A stretch of 64,000 bases of DNA from Anaerolineae bacterium (GCA_023382675.1 JAHDWN010000014.1:23451-87450); one strand, 5' to 3'; counted from the first letter of the stretch, positions 42,067-51,188 are shown. Notes: a model not told the origin generated them from the letters alone. Translations and numbers: made by a program.

Positions 42067-42178
42067 ACAATTCCAACGAACACGGCGTGTTGGCATTCCC
42101 GATGTAACTTGTCCGCGCGAGCAGATTTGTACGTGACGAACACCCCTAGTTTCCAGACTACGGGTGTTCGTCTTTATT
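42067..42178 (+). ncRNA. Duplicated hairpin element, copy 2 (possible small RNA)
   Basis: Begins ACAATTCCAACGAACA, like copy 1, keeps the TAACT and CCGC landmarks in the same order, and ends in a perfect 10-base stem ACGAACACCC/GGGTGTTCGT (42136-42171) followed by CTTTATT. The loop and internal sequences differ, while the terminal stem is kept with changed bases on both arms. TATACT at 42047-42052 may be a -10 box. Confidence 0.45.
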
Positions 42179-42206
42179 CAGGTCTCTGTGATACCTAACA
42201 ACCTCG

Positions 42207-42542
42207 TTAGCTACTTTGATGTGCACCCATATCGTTGTCCTCTACACGTTGGATAATCATATCCACATTGTTTTCCGACAGCTCTGTGACACTATCAAAG
42301 TGTGCGTGTGCGCCTGAGACCGTATCTGGCCTTGCCAGTTTTTCTATCTGTTTAAGTAAATTCTCCAAGCCTGCTTGGTTGCCCTGCAAAATAACCGTCC
42401 TGGTAGTTTCGTCAAAGAAGAGTTCAAGGCGATAAGATGGTTGATTTGGGTCAAGATCCTCTCGTACCTTTGCAAAGAATTCCTCCGGGTTTCCTGTACC
42501 TTTCTCACGCATTTTGCGGCGAAAATCATCAAGTTCGCTCAT
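42207..42542 (-). CDS. Imm32-like immunity protein next to RHS relic
   Basis: 111 residues. The C-terminal half (GLENLLKQIEKLARPD, then HAHFD, LSENNVDMIIQRVED) follows the Imm32-type pattern in which a helix precedes a His-x-His-Phe/Leu-Asp strand and a final hydrophobic strand. The N-terminal 40 residues are charged and helical. A very strong site (GGAGGTGAT) precedes ATG 42542. It begins 18 bases after the displaced RHS toxin tip on the same strand, the usual toxin-immunity order. The family assignment is by eye. Confidence 0.65.
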   Translation of the reverse strand: MSELDDFRRKMREKGTGNPEEFFAKVREDLDPNQPSYRLELFFDETTRTVILQGNQAGLENLLKQIEKLARPDTVSGAHAHFDSVTELSENNVDMIIQRVEDNDMGAHQSS

Positions 42543-42559
42543 CTTTATCACCTCCATAG

Positions 42560-43870
42560 CTAGACTATGAAATACAGATGCAAGTTCCCGGCAATGTTGA
42601 ACCGGTCTCTGGTTTTGCCAGGAATAGATATGAATGATCCAGCTTCCAGGTTGAAATGTGGTCTTGCTGCATTCACATCGCTCTCTCGCTGTCTATAACG
42701 ATGGTGTAAGCCATCATCTATCGAAAAGCCATCACTATATAGTATATCAGGTTGACTTGGCTCAGCGACCCATGGGGGATCACCCATCCATAGATCAACA
42801 ATACTTACGGCATCTGCAAGTGATGTGGTTGTACCGTCCATAATTGTGCGGCCAAGTAAGATAATATTGTTAGTTCCGACTATGAATGCTCCACGGGGGG
42901 TCTTTTTTGTTGGCTTTGTTGTGCAATTTGTAAAATCGTGACAAAATCGCGAGCCAACTCAAGCAACCAACTTGGTAAGCCAAGCTCAGGTAAGACCAAC
43001 CCGATGCCAGGAAGATCATTTAAGACGCCTTGCGCTACGTAAGCGATAAATGGTAAAAATCCGCCTGTATTGCATACAAGTTGTCCGAGAGCCTGACCAG
43101 TCACTTGTGGATTCTGGACGAGTAGTTGAGGCAGAATGGCAGCATCATTGAGTTTGCTTAGCGCTTCAATCGCTTTCAACTCTTCCCAAGATCTCTGGAT
43201 TAAGACATCAAACCAGGTTTGGTAAGTAGATGGGGCGCTTCCGCCAAACCGATGCGCTAGCGCAACTGCTGAATAATAGCAGTTTGCGTCAATTGGATTC
43301 CACCATTGTGTCGGTTGAGCGCATAGACCACTTGGATCCCCCGCATTCGGCACATTCCCCTCAACCCAGCTATACCCGTTCAAGCTCATCGGGCGCTGCG
43401 CCACGCCCTCGAACGGATCGAGCGCAGTGAAGATGCCCAGCCCCGGGTTGTAATCGCGCGCGCGTAGGTGCACCAGGCCGGTCTCGTTCGTGGGTTCGCC
43501 TGTGAAGCCGTACATCGTCTGCGGTGTGCCGACTTCATCGTAGGGTGTACCGTAGTCCGCATAGCTGCCACTCCACGGCACAGCACCCGTATTGTCCGCC
43601 ACACCGCGCACGCTGCCCAGGCCATCCTGTACCATCCACTCCCAGTTGTCCGAAGCATCGCGCTGTGCGTGAATGCCGCGCGGGCCATGGATGTAGCGGT
43701 CGGTGTCCGCGCCGGTCGTCGTGGCAAGAACGACGGACAGGCCCGGCTGCAGATCGAGCAGATACCGCGTGACCGTGCTTCGGTCACAATGTGGTGGCCG
43801 ACATTGTCGTAGGCAAACTGAGTCTACTGGCTGCTCCAATCGGTCAGCGAGACGAGCCGCCCGCGCTACG
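42560..43870 (-). pseudogene. Decayed RHS/YD-repeat polymorphic toxin gene
   Basis: Three pieces in transcription order. (a) 43870 to about 43770: RLVSLTDWSSQ, an in-frame TAG, then TQFAYDNVGHHIVTEARSR, an RHS repeat. (b) After a frameshift near 43770: TRYLLDLQPGLSVVLATT, YIHGPRG, DGLGSVRGVADNTGAV, YGFTGEPTNETGLVHLRARD, YNPGLGIFTALDPFEG and GYSWVEGNVPNAGDPSG, the classical RHS core end; its frame closes at 42880. (c) Adding one base to the C6 run at about 42895-42901 joins it to RGAFIVGTNNIILLGRTIMD and on to NLHLYFIV at 42560. The tip (43330-42560) is AT-richer. No RHS N-terminus is present. Confidence 0.85.
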
Positions 43871-44024
43871 GGCACATTTGCTCACCGGCTGTCGAGGCTA
43901 ACGCCTTCCGTGGATAGATCCTTAGGCTAGGCCCGGCTTTCTTCGGTTACACTGAATAAATGTGTTTATCCGCCGCCTGGGTTGAGCGGCGCTGCCGAAG
44001 CAATCATCGGGAGTCATCCGTATC

Positions 44025-44843
44025 ATGTTATTTCCGCTACCGCTTGTGTTCATCATCGGTCTGCTGGTTGGCGCTGTGATCAACTGGCTGGCCGATTATC
44101 TGCCGCACTACCAGATGCCGAAGACGCCGCGCTACCCGGACGGGGAAACGCGCCCGCCAGTCGCCTGGATGGGACTGACGGCGTTCTTGCTGGGCAAACG
44201 GGCATCATCAGGCGGCGCGAAGCTGAGCTGGCGCTACCCGCTGATCGAGATCGTGACGGCGGTGGCGCTGGTGCTGACGGTGGTGGTGGCCTCCGGGCGC
44301 ACGGAGATGTCGCAACTGCGGCTGGTGTTCCTGATGATCTACATCGCGCTCTTCGTGCTGATCACGCTGATCGACGTCGAGCACAAGCTGATCCTGTTTT
44401 CGGTCATCATCCCGTCGCTGGTCATTGGGTTGATCGACGCGATTGTCGATCCGTATGGCCCGCCGCTGGAGAACGCGCTGATCGGCGCGGCGGTCGGCTT
44501 TGGCGTCTTCTTCCTGATGTACCTGGGCGGCTTTCTGTTCACCTACGTGCTGTCGAAATCGCGCGGGCAGGAGATCAACGAGGTCGCTTTTGGCTATGGC
44601 GACGTGATGCTGATCACGCTCTCCGGCCTGCTCCTGGGCTGGCAGAATCTGCTGATCGCCATGTTCATCACCGTCTTCCTCGGCGCGGCGGGGGCGCTGC
44701 TCTACATCATCTTCCGCAGGCTGGCGGGGTCGCGCTACAGCATGTTCACCGCGCTGCCGTATGGGCCGTACATCGTGATCGCGACGACCATGATGCTGCT
44801 GTTTGCGAGCGAGGTCGGCGGCTTTGTCGTGGGCGCACGCTAG
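44025..44843 (+). CDS. Type IV prepilin peptidase (A24 family)
   Basis: 272 residues with about seven hydrophobic segments. The two catalytic Asp sites are seen: LITLIDVEHKLI and FGYGDVMLI (GxGD). The N-terminal cytosolic loop (YQMPKTPRYPDGETRPPVAW) lacks the CxxC pairs of methylating enzymes, so it may cleave without the zinc site. The enzyme removes the leader of type IV pilins or pseudopilins. No pilin or pil ATPase genes are in the window. GGGAG precedes ATG 44025. Confidence 0.93.
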   Translation: MLFPLPLVFIIGLLVGAVINWLADYLPHYQMPKTPRYPDGETRPPVAWMGLTAFLLGKRASSGGAKLSWRYPLIEIVTAVALVLTVVVASGRTEMSQLRLVFLMIYIALFVLITLIDVEHKLILFSVIIPSLVIGLIDAIVDPYGPPLENALIGAAVGFGVFFLMYLGGFLFTYVLSKSRGQEINEVAFGYGDVMLITLSGLLLGWQNLLIAMFITVFLGAAGALLYIIFRRLAGSRYSMFTALPYGPYIVIATTMMLLFASEVGGFVVGAR

Positions 44844-44970
44844 CTGGCGCTTCAGGCTGCGCTCGGCAAGCGGTCGCGAGGCGGCTAATGGATTGTCCAG
44901 TTAGGGTTGAACGGATCAAATCGATTGCCAGTGCTGGCACACCGTTAGCCGACGGGTCAACCTGCGCGGG

Positions 44971-45131
44971 GGCAGCTTTGCTGCCTTCAGTCGGCGTAGG
45001 CCGACCCCCTAAGCACGGCCAGGACTAATCAAGCATTCTCAAGATGCTTTGTTATGTTGTTCCCTAGAGCATGTCTGGATAGCACCTTTAGCGTGCTGGA
45101 TGCCCCCTAGCCGACCGATTGATCGGTCGGC
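44971..45131. repeat. Second cluster of short hairpins
   Basis: GGCAGC/GCTGCC (44971-44985), AAGCAT/ATGCTT (45031-45049), AGCAC/GTGCT (45081-45097) and a perfect GCCGACCGAT/ATCGGTCGGC (45110-45131). The last has the same CCGACCG core as the first hairpin after ruvB. The remaining parts of this 359-base gap are non-coding. Confidence 0.8.
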
Positions 45132-45202
45132 GGCGAAAGCAAACCAGATCAACTGTTACCCAAGCCACAGATCGCATCAATTTTGACGAAACGATCCATA
45201 AA

Positions 45203-46354
45203 TCACATCAACACGATGCAGCCGCGCTGCTCAAGTTGTCCCAGCCAGGGAGGCAGGGCGCGCAGCTTGTTCCAGCGCAGATCGAGCTTCGTGAGCCGGG
45301 GCAGTTCGGCAATCGACGCAGGCAGCGACAGCAGGCGGTTGCTGCGCAGGTCGAGGTGCGTCAGCTGCTGGAGACGCGGGAGCGATGCGGGCAAGGCCAC
45401 CAGCCGGTTATTACGCAGATCCAGGTGCGTGAGGCGGCTCAGGTTGCCGAGCGTTTCCGGCAGCGTCGTCAGGCGGTTGTTCATCAGGTGCAGTTCGCGC
45501 AGGTCGGTCAGGTGGCCGATGGCGTCCGGCAGCGCTGCGAGCCGGTTGTTGTAGAGGCGCAGTTCGCGCAGGCTGGTCAGCCTGCCGAGCGCGTCGGGCA
45601 GCGCCGTCAGGCGGTTGTCGGTCAGGTTGAGATAGCGCAGGCGCGTCAGGCTGCCGATCCATTCCGGCACGTCGGTCAGTTGGTTGTCGCTCAGGTAGAG
45701 AAAATGCGTCAGGTTGCGCAGCCGTCCGAGCGCCTCCGGCAGGGCGATCAGCGCATTGTGCCCGGCGTCGAGCGTGTGCAGTGCGGTCAGGTCGCCGAGC
45801 GCCTCCGGCAGCGTCGTCAGGTCGCTGTTGTGGATGTACAACTCTCGGAGCGTCGTCAACGCGCCGATGGCATCCGGCAGCGTGGACAGCGGATTGCCGC
45901 CCATGTAGAGCGCCTCGATCGCCGGAAGCTGCCAGAATGATGTGGGCATGCCGGACAAACGGTTGTTCATGACTTGGAGCCGACTGAGGCGGGGCAGGCT
46001 GCCGAGCGCATCCGGCAGCGACGCCAGTTGGTTGTCGTCGGCGTGCAGCGCTTCGAGGCGGGTCAGGCTGCCCAGGGCTTCCGGGAGTGCCGTCAACTGG
46101 TTGCGGTCGAGATAGAGACGTTCGAGGTACACGAGATCGCCGAGCCAGTCCGGCAGGGCGGTCAGATGATTGCCGGTCAGATCCAACTGGCGCAGGTGGG
46201 TGAGCTGGCGGATCGACTCCGGCAGGTGCGTCAGGTCGCTGTCACGCAGGGCGAGCGCCAGCACCGTCTCATCTTCGACATAGCAGCCGGCGGGATGCTC
46301 GGCGTTGTCGATCTGATCCAGGCGCAAACGCGGCAGGGCGTGGATGTCGATCAC
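45203..46354 (-). CDS. Leucine-rich-repeat protein coupled to mnmA
   Basis: 383 residues, almost all LRR: about 15 units of 23 residues with the bacterial form [23 protein letters not shown]. No signal peptide or transmembrane segment; a short N-terminal cap ([19 protein letters not shown]) includes a Cys-Tyr. The GTG start at 46354 overlaps the mnmA TGA by four bases (GTGA), so it is translated after mnmA. The role is unknown; LRRs bind proteins. Coupling to a tRNA-thiolation enzyme is unexpected. Confidence 0.88.
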   Translation of the reverse strand: MIDIHALPRLRLDQIDNAEHPAGCYVEDETVLALALRDSDLTHLPESIRQLTHLRQLDLTGNHLTALPDWLGDLVYLERLYLDRNQLTALPEALGSLTRLEALHADDNQLASLPDALGSLPRLSRLQVMNNRLSGMPTSFWQLPAIEALYMGGNPLSTLPDAIGALTTLRELYIHNSDLTTLPEALGDLTALHTLDAGHNALIALPEALGRLRNLTHFLYLSDNQLTDVPEWIGSLTRLRYLNLTDNRLTALPDALGRLTSLRELRLYNNRLAALPDAIGHLTDLRELHLMNNRLTTLPETLGNLSRLTHLDLRNNRLVALPASLPRLQQLTHLDLRSNRLLSLPASIAELPRLTKLDLRWNKLRALPPWLGQLEQRGCIVLM

Positions 46355-47442
46355 GATGCGGGGCGCTCGATAACGCCGCCGCCGAGGACGACCTCGCCAG
46401 CATAGACGACCGCGCCCTGGCCGGGCGTGATGTCGCGCAAAGGTGCGTCGAAGATGACGCGGATGCGGTCGGCGGCGAGCGGCTCGACGCGGGCGGGCGC
46501 GGGCTTCGCCTTGTAGCGGATCTTGACCTCGGCGCGGAAGGGGGCGTCCGGCGCGCGCCCGCTGCACCAGTTGACGCGGGCGGCGGTCAGTTCGCGGCTG
46601 CCGAGTTCATCCGCTGTGCCGACGATCAGGGCGTTGCGGTACGGGTTCATGCCGATAACGTAGAGCGGCTCGGCGGCGAAGACGCCCAGGCCCTTGCGCT
46701 GGCCGATGGTGTAATTCGCCAGCCCGGTGTGCTCGCCGATGACCGAACCATCGCGGCGGACAATCGGGCCGGCGACCATGATCTCCGGCGCGTGTTCGCG
46801 CAGGAAGCGGCGGTAATCACCATCACCGAGGAAGCACAGATCCTGGCTGTCGCCCTTGCTGGCGGTCGGCAGGCCGTGGCGCGCGGCGATGGCGCGGACT
46901 TCGGGCTTGGTGTAGACGCCTACCGGGAACAGCACCTGCGCTAGCTGTTCCTGCCCCATGACGCTCAGGACGTAGCTCTGATCCTTGGCCTCGTCCAGCC
47001 CCTTCATGAGCACGAATTCGTCGCCGCGCTGTTCGATGCGGGCGTAATGGCCGGTCGCGAGATAGTCCGCATCGAGCGCGCGCGCGTGGTTGAGCAGCCA
47101 GTCGAAGCGGATGTGGCGGTTGCACTCCATGCACGGGTTGGGTGTCGCGCCCGCGCGGTGCTGGTCGATGAAGTATTCGACGATTTTGCCGCGGAAGACA
47201 TCCTTGGTATCGAGCACGTAGAAGGGAATGCCAAGCTGGTTGGCGATGCGGCGCGCATCCGCCATTTGATCCGGCGTGCAGCAGCGGTTGAAGACTCGCC
47301 CGCCGACGGTCTCCTCCGACCACAGGCGCATCATGATGCCGATCACTTCGTGGCCCTGCTCGACGAGCAGTGCCGCGGCCACGGAGCTATCGACGCCGCC
47401 GCTCATGGCGACGACAATGCGTTTGCGAATGGTATCGGTCAT
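46351..47442 (-). CDS. mnmA: tRNA-specific 2-thiouridylase MnmA
   Basis: 363 residues. PP-loop SGGVDSS (residues 14-20), catalytic Cys104 in NPCMECN and Cys203 in [12 protein letters not shown], the [14 protein letters not shown] segment and a C-terminal beta-barrel domain are present. The enzyme adenylates and thiolates U34 of tRNA Glu/Gln/Lys using sulfur relayed from a cysteine desulfurase, possibly the one at 33880. ATG 47442 matches the family start; ATG 47475 would add 11 residues. Neither has a clear ribosome site. Confidence 0.97.
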   Translation of the reverse strand: MTDTIRKRIVVAMSGGVDSSVAAALLVEQGHEVIGIMMRLWSEETVGGRVFNRCCTPDQMADARRIANQLGIPFYVLDTKDVFRGKIVEYFIDQHRAGATPNPCMECNRHIRFDWLLNHARALDADYLATGHYARIEQRGDEFVLMKGLDEAKDQSYVLSVMGQEQLAQVLFPVGVYTKPEVRAIAARHGLPTASKGDSQDLCFLGDGDYRRFLREHAPEIMVAGPIVRRDGSVIGEHTGLANYTIGQRKGLGVFAAEPLYVIGMNPYRNALIVGTADELGSRELTAARVNWCSGRAPDAPFRAEVKIRYKAKPAPARVEPLAADRIRVIFDAPLRDITPGQGAVVYAGEVVLGGGVIERPAS

Positions 47443-47924
47443 GTTTGTTAGTGCCGGCTTTTCTATGACACCCATCAGCGAAAGTATGGTACATCATGGC
47501 CGTGCAGTTCGGTATGGTCGGTGATCGCTGTCTGTCCAGGAGCCGATGATTGCGGAACCTGTGGAAGCCGGCATCAGGAATTATGCAATCTCAATGAATC
47601 TGCGGATCGTCTCCGGCGGATACTTATATGCATAAATATGAGATTGTGCCTTGACCCTTCATCACTTATTCCTGGATACTTCGGGGCTTCTTGGTCGTGG
47701 AGCAAGGAATTCATCACATGTCAGTCGACTTTATTGCGCCATCCAGATGATCACTTGCGCTTGCACACGCGTCCGTCACAGGCGGTCCTGGCGGCGCACA
47801 GCGCCGGTGCAAGCGAGTTGAATCTTTCAAGTCTGGTAGCGGGCGCGCGGTACGAAGGCGTGGAGTCTTCCGGTCAGCGACCGATGGTTGCATTCCGGAA
47901 TAGCAGTGGAGGTGTGAGGCGATT
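47443..47924. other. Long gap before the lone receiver gene
   Basis: 482 bases. I see no convincing gene, repeat word tract or hairpin cluster. Plus-strand frames are short and lack ribosome sites. It presumably carries the divergent promoters of mnmA (minus) and the receiver gene (plus). Confidence 0.6.
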
Positions 47925-48314
47925 ATGGGACAGGTAAATGCATTGATCATCGACGACAATGCGAAGAATGTGGCGGTGCTGGCACGGCTGCTGGCCGTCG
48001 AAGGTGTCAGCAGCGACAAAGTGATGAATCCGAGCCAGTTAGAAGCGGTGCTTGAGCGCATGGATCAGGTGGACATTATCTTCCTCGATCTGGAACTGCC
48101 GGGGACAAATGGATATCAGATCCTCGCCTGGTTGAAATCCGATCCGCGCTTTCAAGCGGTGCCGGTCGTTGCCTACACGGTGCACGTGGACGAGATCAGC
48201 GTCGCGCAGCAGCGGGGGTTCGACAGCTTCCTGGGCAAGCCGATCCGCTATGATCGCTTTCCGTCACAGCTGCGGCGCATCCTGCGCGGGGAGCAGGTCT
48301 GGGAGACGGCGTAG
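47925..48314 (+). CDS. Stand-alone response regulator receiver
   Basis: 129 residues, receiver only. Acidic residues Asp10/Asp11, phospho-acceptor Asp55 (FLDLELPGTNGY), Thr of AYT and Lys105 of FLGKPI are present. The text is closest to DivK/CheY-like adaptors. GGAGGTG lies upstream of the ATG. A receiver-histidine kinase gene starts 409 bases downstream on the same strand and could be its partner. It is followed by a good terminator. Confidence 0.92.
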   Translation: MGQVNALIIDDNAKNVAVLARLLAVEGVSSDKVMNPSQLEAVLERMDQVDIIFLDLELPGTNGYQILAWLKSDPRFQAVPVVAYTVHVDEISVAQQRGFDSFLGKPIRYDRFPSQLRRILRGEQVWETA

Positions 48315-48343
48315 TCGTAAACCAATTCCTGGCCGGTATAGCT

Positions 48344-48373
48344 GAGAGGGCGACCCGCACGGGCCGCCTTCTC
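48344..48373 (+). terminator. Terminator after the receiver gene
   Basis: A 13-base stem (GAGAGGGCGACCC with GGGCCGCCTTCTC, two G-T wobbles) around GCAC, followed by TCGTTCTG. Confidence 0.75.
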
Positions 48374-48722
48374 TCGTTCTGCATTCGGCGGACGGCCCTC
48401 AGAAAACCTGGGTGTGTGAATTTCGTCTGCCCATGGATGAGTCAGGCTTGTGATTCGTCCTGTTTATACGGGTGGCGGGCGCTGCGGTGTTTCGGGATTC
48501 ACACGAAATTCAGACTCATTTTTGATCAGTGGCGGCTGTATTGGGTTATGTTCACCATAGGCGTGAGATCGATCACGTCTTCAGTCACGGGCGGCCAGAC
48601 GATCTGGGTAACGACATTCAGTCAGAGCATCACCCGTGGTGCTGAAGCAGCAATTGTATCGCCGACATACCCGGACGGGCACAGGCAGCGGCCTGGCCTG
48701 CCCGATGTGAGAGACCAGCTCC
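48374..48722. other. Gap with spaced inverted repeat
   Basis: TGAATTTCGT (48417-48426) and ACGAAATTCA (48503-48512) form a 10-base inverted repeat spaced by 76 bases. A second stem with CGGGCACAGGC / GCCTGGCCTGCCCG is at about 48673-48703, just before the kinase gene. No gene is evident. Confidence 0.55.
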
Positions 48723-49811
48723 ATGACCCGCATACACATCATCGAAGACGACGACCTCATGCGCGATACGCTTCTGGCCACGCTCAAGACAGAGGGCTAC
48801 CAGGTGAGCGAGTCCGCCAATGGCAAGCTGGGCCTGAGTGCCGTCCGGCAGCAGCTTCCCGACCTGGTGGTCTGCGACATCGTCATGCCTGAGTTATCCG
48901 GTTTCGACGTGCTGCGCGAACTGCGCATGGACCCGGCGACGGTGGATATTCCGTTCATCTTTCTGACCGGGCGGGCTGAACGCGAGGATCGGCGTACCGG
49001 CATGAACCTTGGCGCAAACGATTATCTCACCAAGCCGTTCTCCGAGAGTGAACTGCTGGCGGCCATCCAATCGCGTCTGGGGCAGCGGGCGCGTGAACAG
49101 GCGAAACAAGAAACGACGATCACGAAACTGCGCAAGAACATCGTCTATGCGCTGCCGCACGAACTGCGCACGCCGCTAACGGCGATCATGGGCTATTCCA
49201 GGCTCATGCGCGATAACACGGCAAAGCTCACGGACGACGATGTCATGGCCATGTCTGCCGACATCTATAAAGCCGGCGAACGCTTGCACGAACTGGTCGA
49301 AAACTATCTTGTCTATGCGCAGCTCGAGTTGATCGCCGCGGACGAGGAAGACTTGACGAAGCTGCGGAACAATGTGCTGCGAGACGCGGAGGAAGTGATC
49401 GGCACAGTGGCGCGGGAACGGGCACAGCATCATGGACGTGCCGCCGACCTCGCGCTTGACCTGACCAGCAGTGCTGTCAGGATGTCGGAACAGAATCTGA
49501 CCAAGATCGCGGAAGAGTTGATCGACAATGCCTTCAAGTTCTCCGAGCCGGGCACGCGCGTGCTTGTCAAGACGTCGCGGAAGGACAAGAGTTATAACGT
49601 CTTTATTCGCGACCATGGACGCGGGATGACGAGCGAGCAAATCAGCACGATCGGCGCGTACATGCAGTTCGATCGCGCGCTGCACGAGCAGCAGGGCGTC
49701 GGACTGGGCTTTTTCGTCTCCAAGCGGATCATCGAACTGCACGGTGGCGATTTCGAAGTGCGCAGCCAGCCGGGCAACGGCACGGGCATCTTCTTCAGCA
49801 TCCCGGATTGA
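48723..49811 (+). CDS. Receiver-histidine kinase fusion
   Basis: 362 residues. N-terminal receiver 1-120 (Asp52 in CDIVMPELSG, LTGR, YLTKPF), a helical linker, then a kinase core: H-box YALPHELRTPLTAIMG (His146), N-box EELIDNAFKFSEPG, G1 DHGRGMT, G2 GVGLGFFVSKRI. There is no transmembrane or sensor domain; the receiver serves as the input. By family it autophosphorylates on His and passes phosphate to a receiver, possibly the lone one at 47925 or 13495. Confidence 0.95.
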   Translation: MTRIHIIEDDDLMRDTLLATLKTEGYQVSESANGKLGLSAVRQQLPDLVVCDIVMPELSGFDVLRELRMDPATVDIPFIFLTGRAEREDRRTGMNLGANDYLTKPFSESELLAAIQSRLGQRAREQAKQETTITKLRKNIVYALPHELRTPLTAIMGYSRLMRDNTAKLTDDDVMAMSADIYKAGERLHELVENYLVYAQLELIAADEEDLTKLRNNVLRDAEEVIGTVARERAQHHGRAADLALDLTSSAVRMSEQNLTKIAEELIDNAFKFSEPGTRVLVKTSRKDKSYNVFIRDHGRGMTSEQISTIGAYMQFDRALHEQQGVGLGFFVSKRIIELHGGDFEVRSQPGNGTGIFFSIPD

Positions 49812-49896
49812 TCGGATAGCCATTAGCCGATAGTCGACTGGCTGTTGGCGATTGGGTATTGGGAAACGTGCTAGTTTGCTAATCCACTAATCTGCC
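49812..49896. repeat. Short-word repeat tract
   Basis: GGATAGCCATTAGCCGATAG, GTCGACTGGCTGTTGGCGAT, TGGGTATTGGG, then GCTAGTTTGCTAATCCACTAATC. It contains both the TAGCC/TTGGC and the GCTAAT word families side by side, as at 61485-61607. Confidence 0.8.
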
Positions 49897-49928
49897 CCCG
49901 ACACAACACGGCTGCCGCGGTTTCGCGC

Positions 49929-49934
49929 TACAAT
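49929..49934 (+). promoter_or_regulatory. -10 box close to a start codon
   Basis: TACAAT ends only 7 bases before the ATG at 49942. If used, the transcript would be leaderless or nearly so; there is no Shine-Dalgarno sequence before this ATG. Confidence 0.45.
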
Positions 49935-49941
49935 CAAAGCT

Positions 49942-50427
49942 ATGGCAACGACATACATCTTTACCGAGACGATCTACGAGCCAGCGCCGAGCCTGTATGA
50001 ACTGCTGGTGGCGAATCTATCGAACCGCGCCAACAGTGTGTTTGGCCGTGTCTGGGACGTGGTTCAGGTGGACGCGATCACGATGCCGGACGGCGCACGC
50101 GCGATGCAGGTGATCGGCTATACGAACAAGCTCTACGGTACGACCTTCGGCGATACCGCCCGTTATGTGCTGTTCCAGGTGACGCTGGCGGATATAGGCG
50201 CGCAGGAAACTCAGGTGCGCTTCATCGTCAGTCATCCCGTCGGCGACTTCCACCCGGATCATCCACAAACGCTGGCAAATGCGCGCATGTACAACCGTTG
50301 TGTCAAGATCGGCGGGATGCTGCGCGAATTCTGCCTGAAACCACCATCGCCAGGGATCGACGAGCAGATCGCAGGCTACCTCAAGCGCGTGATGTCGGGC
50401 GACAAGAACAAACGCAAGCGCGAGTGA
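49942..50427 (+). CDS. Uncharacterised protein
   Basis: 161 residues with no signal peptide or membrane segment. Strand-rich N-terminal part (YIFTETIYEPAPSLYELLVA, RAMQVIGYTNKLYGTTFGD, RYVLFQVTLADIGAQETQVR) and a helical basic C-terminus (YLKRVMSGDKNKRKRE). I do not recognise a family; the shape could be a SRPBCC-like or similar alpha/beta fold, but no motif supports this. It converges with the phosphoesterase gene, with only two bases between stops. Confidence 0.7.
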   Translation: MATTYIFTETIYEPAPSLYELLVANLSNRANSVFGRVWDVVQVDAITMPDGARAMQVIGYTNKLYGTTFGDTARYVLFQVTLADIGAQETQVRFIVSHPVGDFHPDHPQTLANARMYNRCVKIGGMLREFCLKPPSPGIDEQIAGYLKRVMSGDKNKRKRE

Positions 50428-50429
50428 GA

Positions 50430-51188
50430 CTACCCGACGCGATAGACGAAGCCTTCACCGCCCGCATAGATACCCCCATCGAGATTGATGCACAGGTCAT
50501 GCGCGTAGATGTAAGGTCGTCCCGTGTTATCGGGGACGCCGCCTGCCATCTTGGGGATCGGGGTATGCCCGTGGAGGATCTGCTGGCCGCCGTAGATCTT
50601 CAGCAGGCGGGCAGCGAGTTCGTCATTGGCCAAGAATGCGCGATGCTCGCCGAACTGATCGACCAGGTCGGCGAGGTGGTCGACATCATTGCTGGTAATG
50701 AGCTGGGCAATGGCATGGTTGACGGTGGCGACTGTACCGCCATAGCCGGTGTAGAAGCTGGCATCGGCATGGATGAACAGGTAGTCACTCAGGCGCACCA
50801 TCACCGGGCGTTCGAGCAGCCAGTGGAAATGGTCGTCGGCCATGTGCGCCAGGTCGGCTTTGACGCCGCCCGCACTGCGCCACCAGTCGTAGAACACCCC
50901 CCGGCCAAAACCATAGGCCAGCGCCAACAGCATGTCGTGATTGCCGAGCAGGCCGACGACGTAACCCCCGGCGCGTGCGGCCTGGGTTTGCAGCCGCATG
51001 ACCAGATCGATGACGGCGATGCCATCTGGCCCACGGTCAACGTAGTCGCCGAGGAAAACCAGGATCGCGTCGGCGCCCGTCCAATTGTAGGCGTCATCGA
51101 TCAGCCCGGCGTCGCGCAGGAGCGCGGCACAGTGATCGAAGTGGCCGTGGATGTCGCCGATGGCAAAGATAGGAGACGTGGGTGACAT
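50430..51188 (-). CDS. Metallophosphoesterase, Ser/Thr-phosphatase/ApaH-like
   Basis: 252 residues. All five metal motifs are present: GDIHGH, GDYVDRG, GNHD, a His in FIHADASF, and GHTP. This is the PPP-type arrangement, shared by bacterial Ser/Thr phosphatases (PrpA/PrpE) and diadenosine tetraphosphatase. The active enzyme removes phosphate from proteins or nucleotides. The ATG overlaps the stop of the upstream alcohol dehydrogenase (TGATG), so the two are co-translated on the minus strand. Confidence 0.93.
   Translation of the reverse strand: MSPTSPIFAIGDIHGHFDHCAALLRDAGLIDDAYNWTGADAILVFLGDYVDRGPDGIAVIDLVMRLQTQAARAGGYVVGLLGNHDMLLALAYGFGRGVFYDWWRSAGGVKADLAHMADDHFHWLLERPVMVRLSDYLFIHADASFYTGYGGTVATVNHAIAQLITSNDVDHLADLVDQFGEHRAFLANDELAARLLKIYGGQQILHGHTPIPKMAGGVPDNTGRPYIYAHDLCINLDGGIYAGGEGFVYRVG

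Noticed and set aside
46354..46567. An N-terminal extension of the LRR protein reading through mnmA in another frame
   Set aside because: The added residues are Arg-rich antisense-like sequence from the mnmA coding region. The GTG at 46354, overlapping the mnmA stop, gives a normal protein.
47521..47937. A 138-codon plus-strand frame before the lone receiver gene
   Set aside because: It overlaps the start of the receiver gene in another frame, has no ribosome site and reads as low-quality protein sequence.
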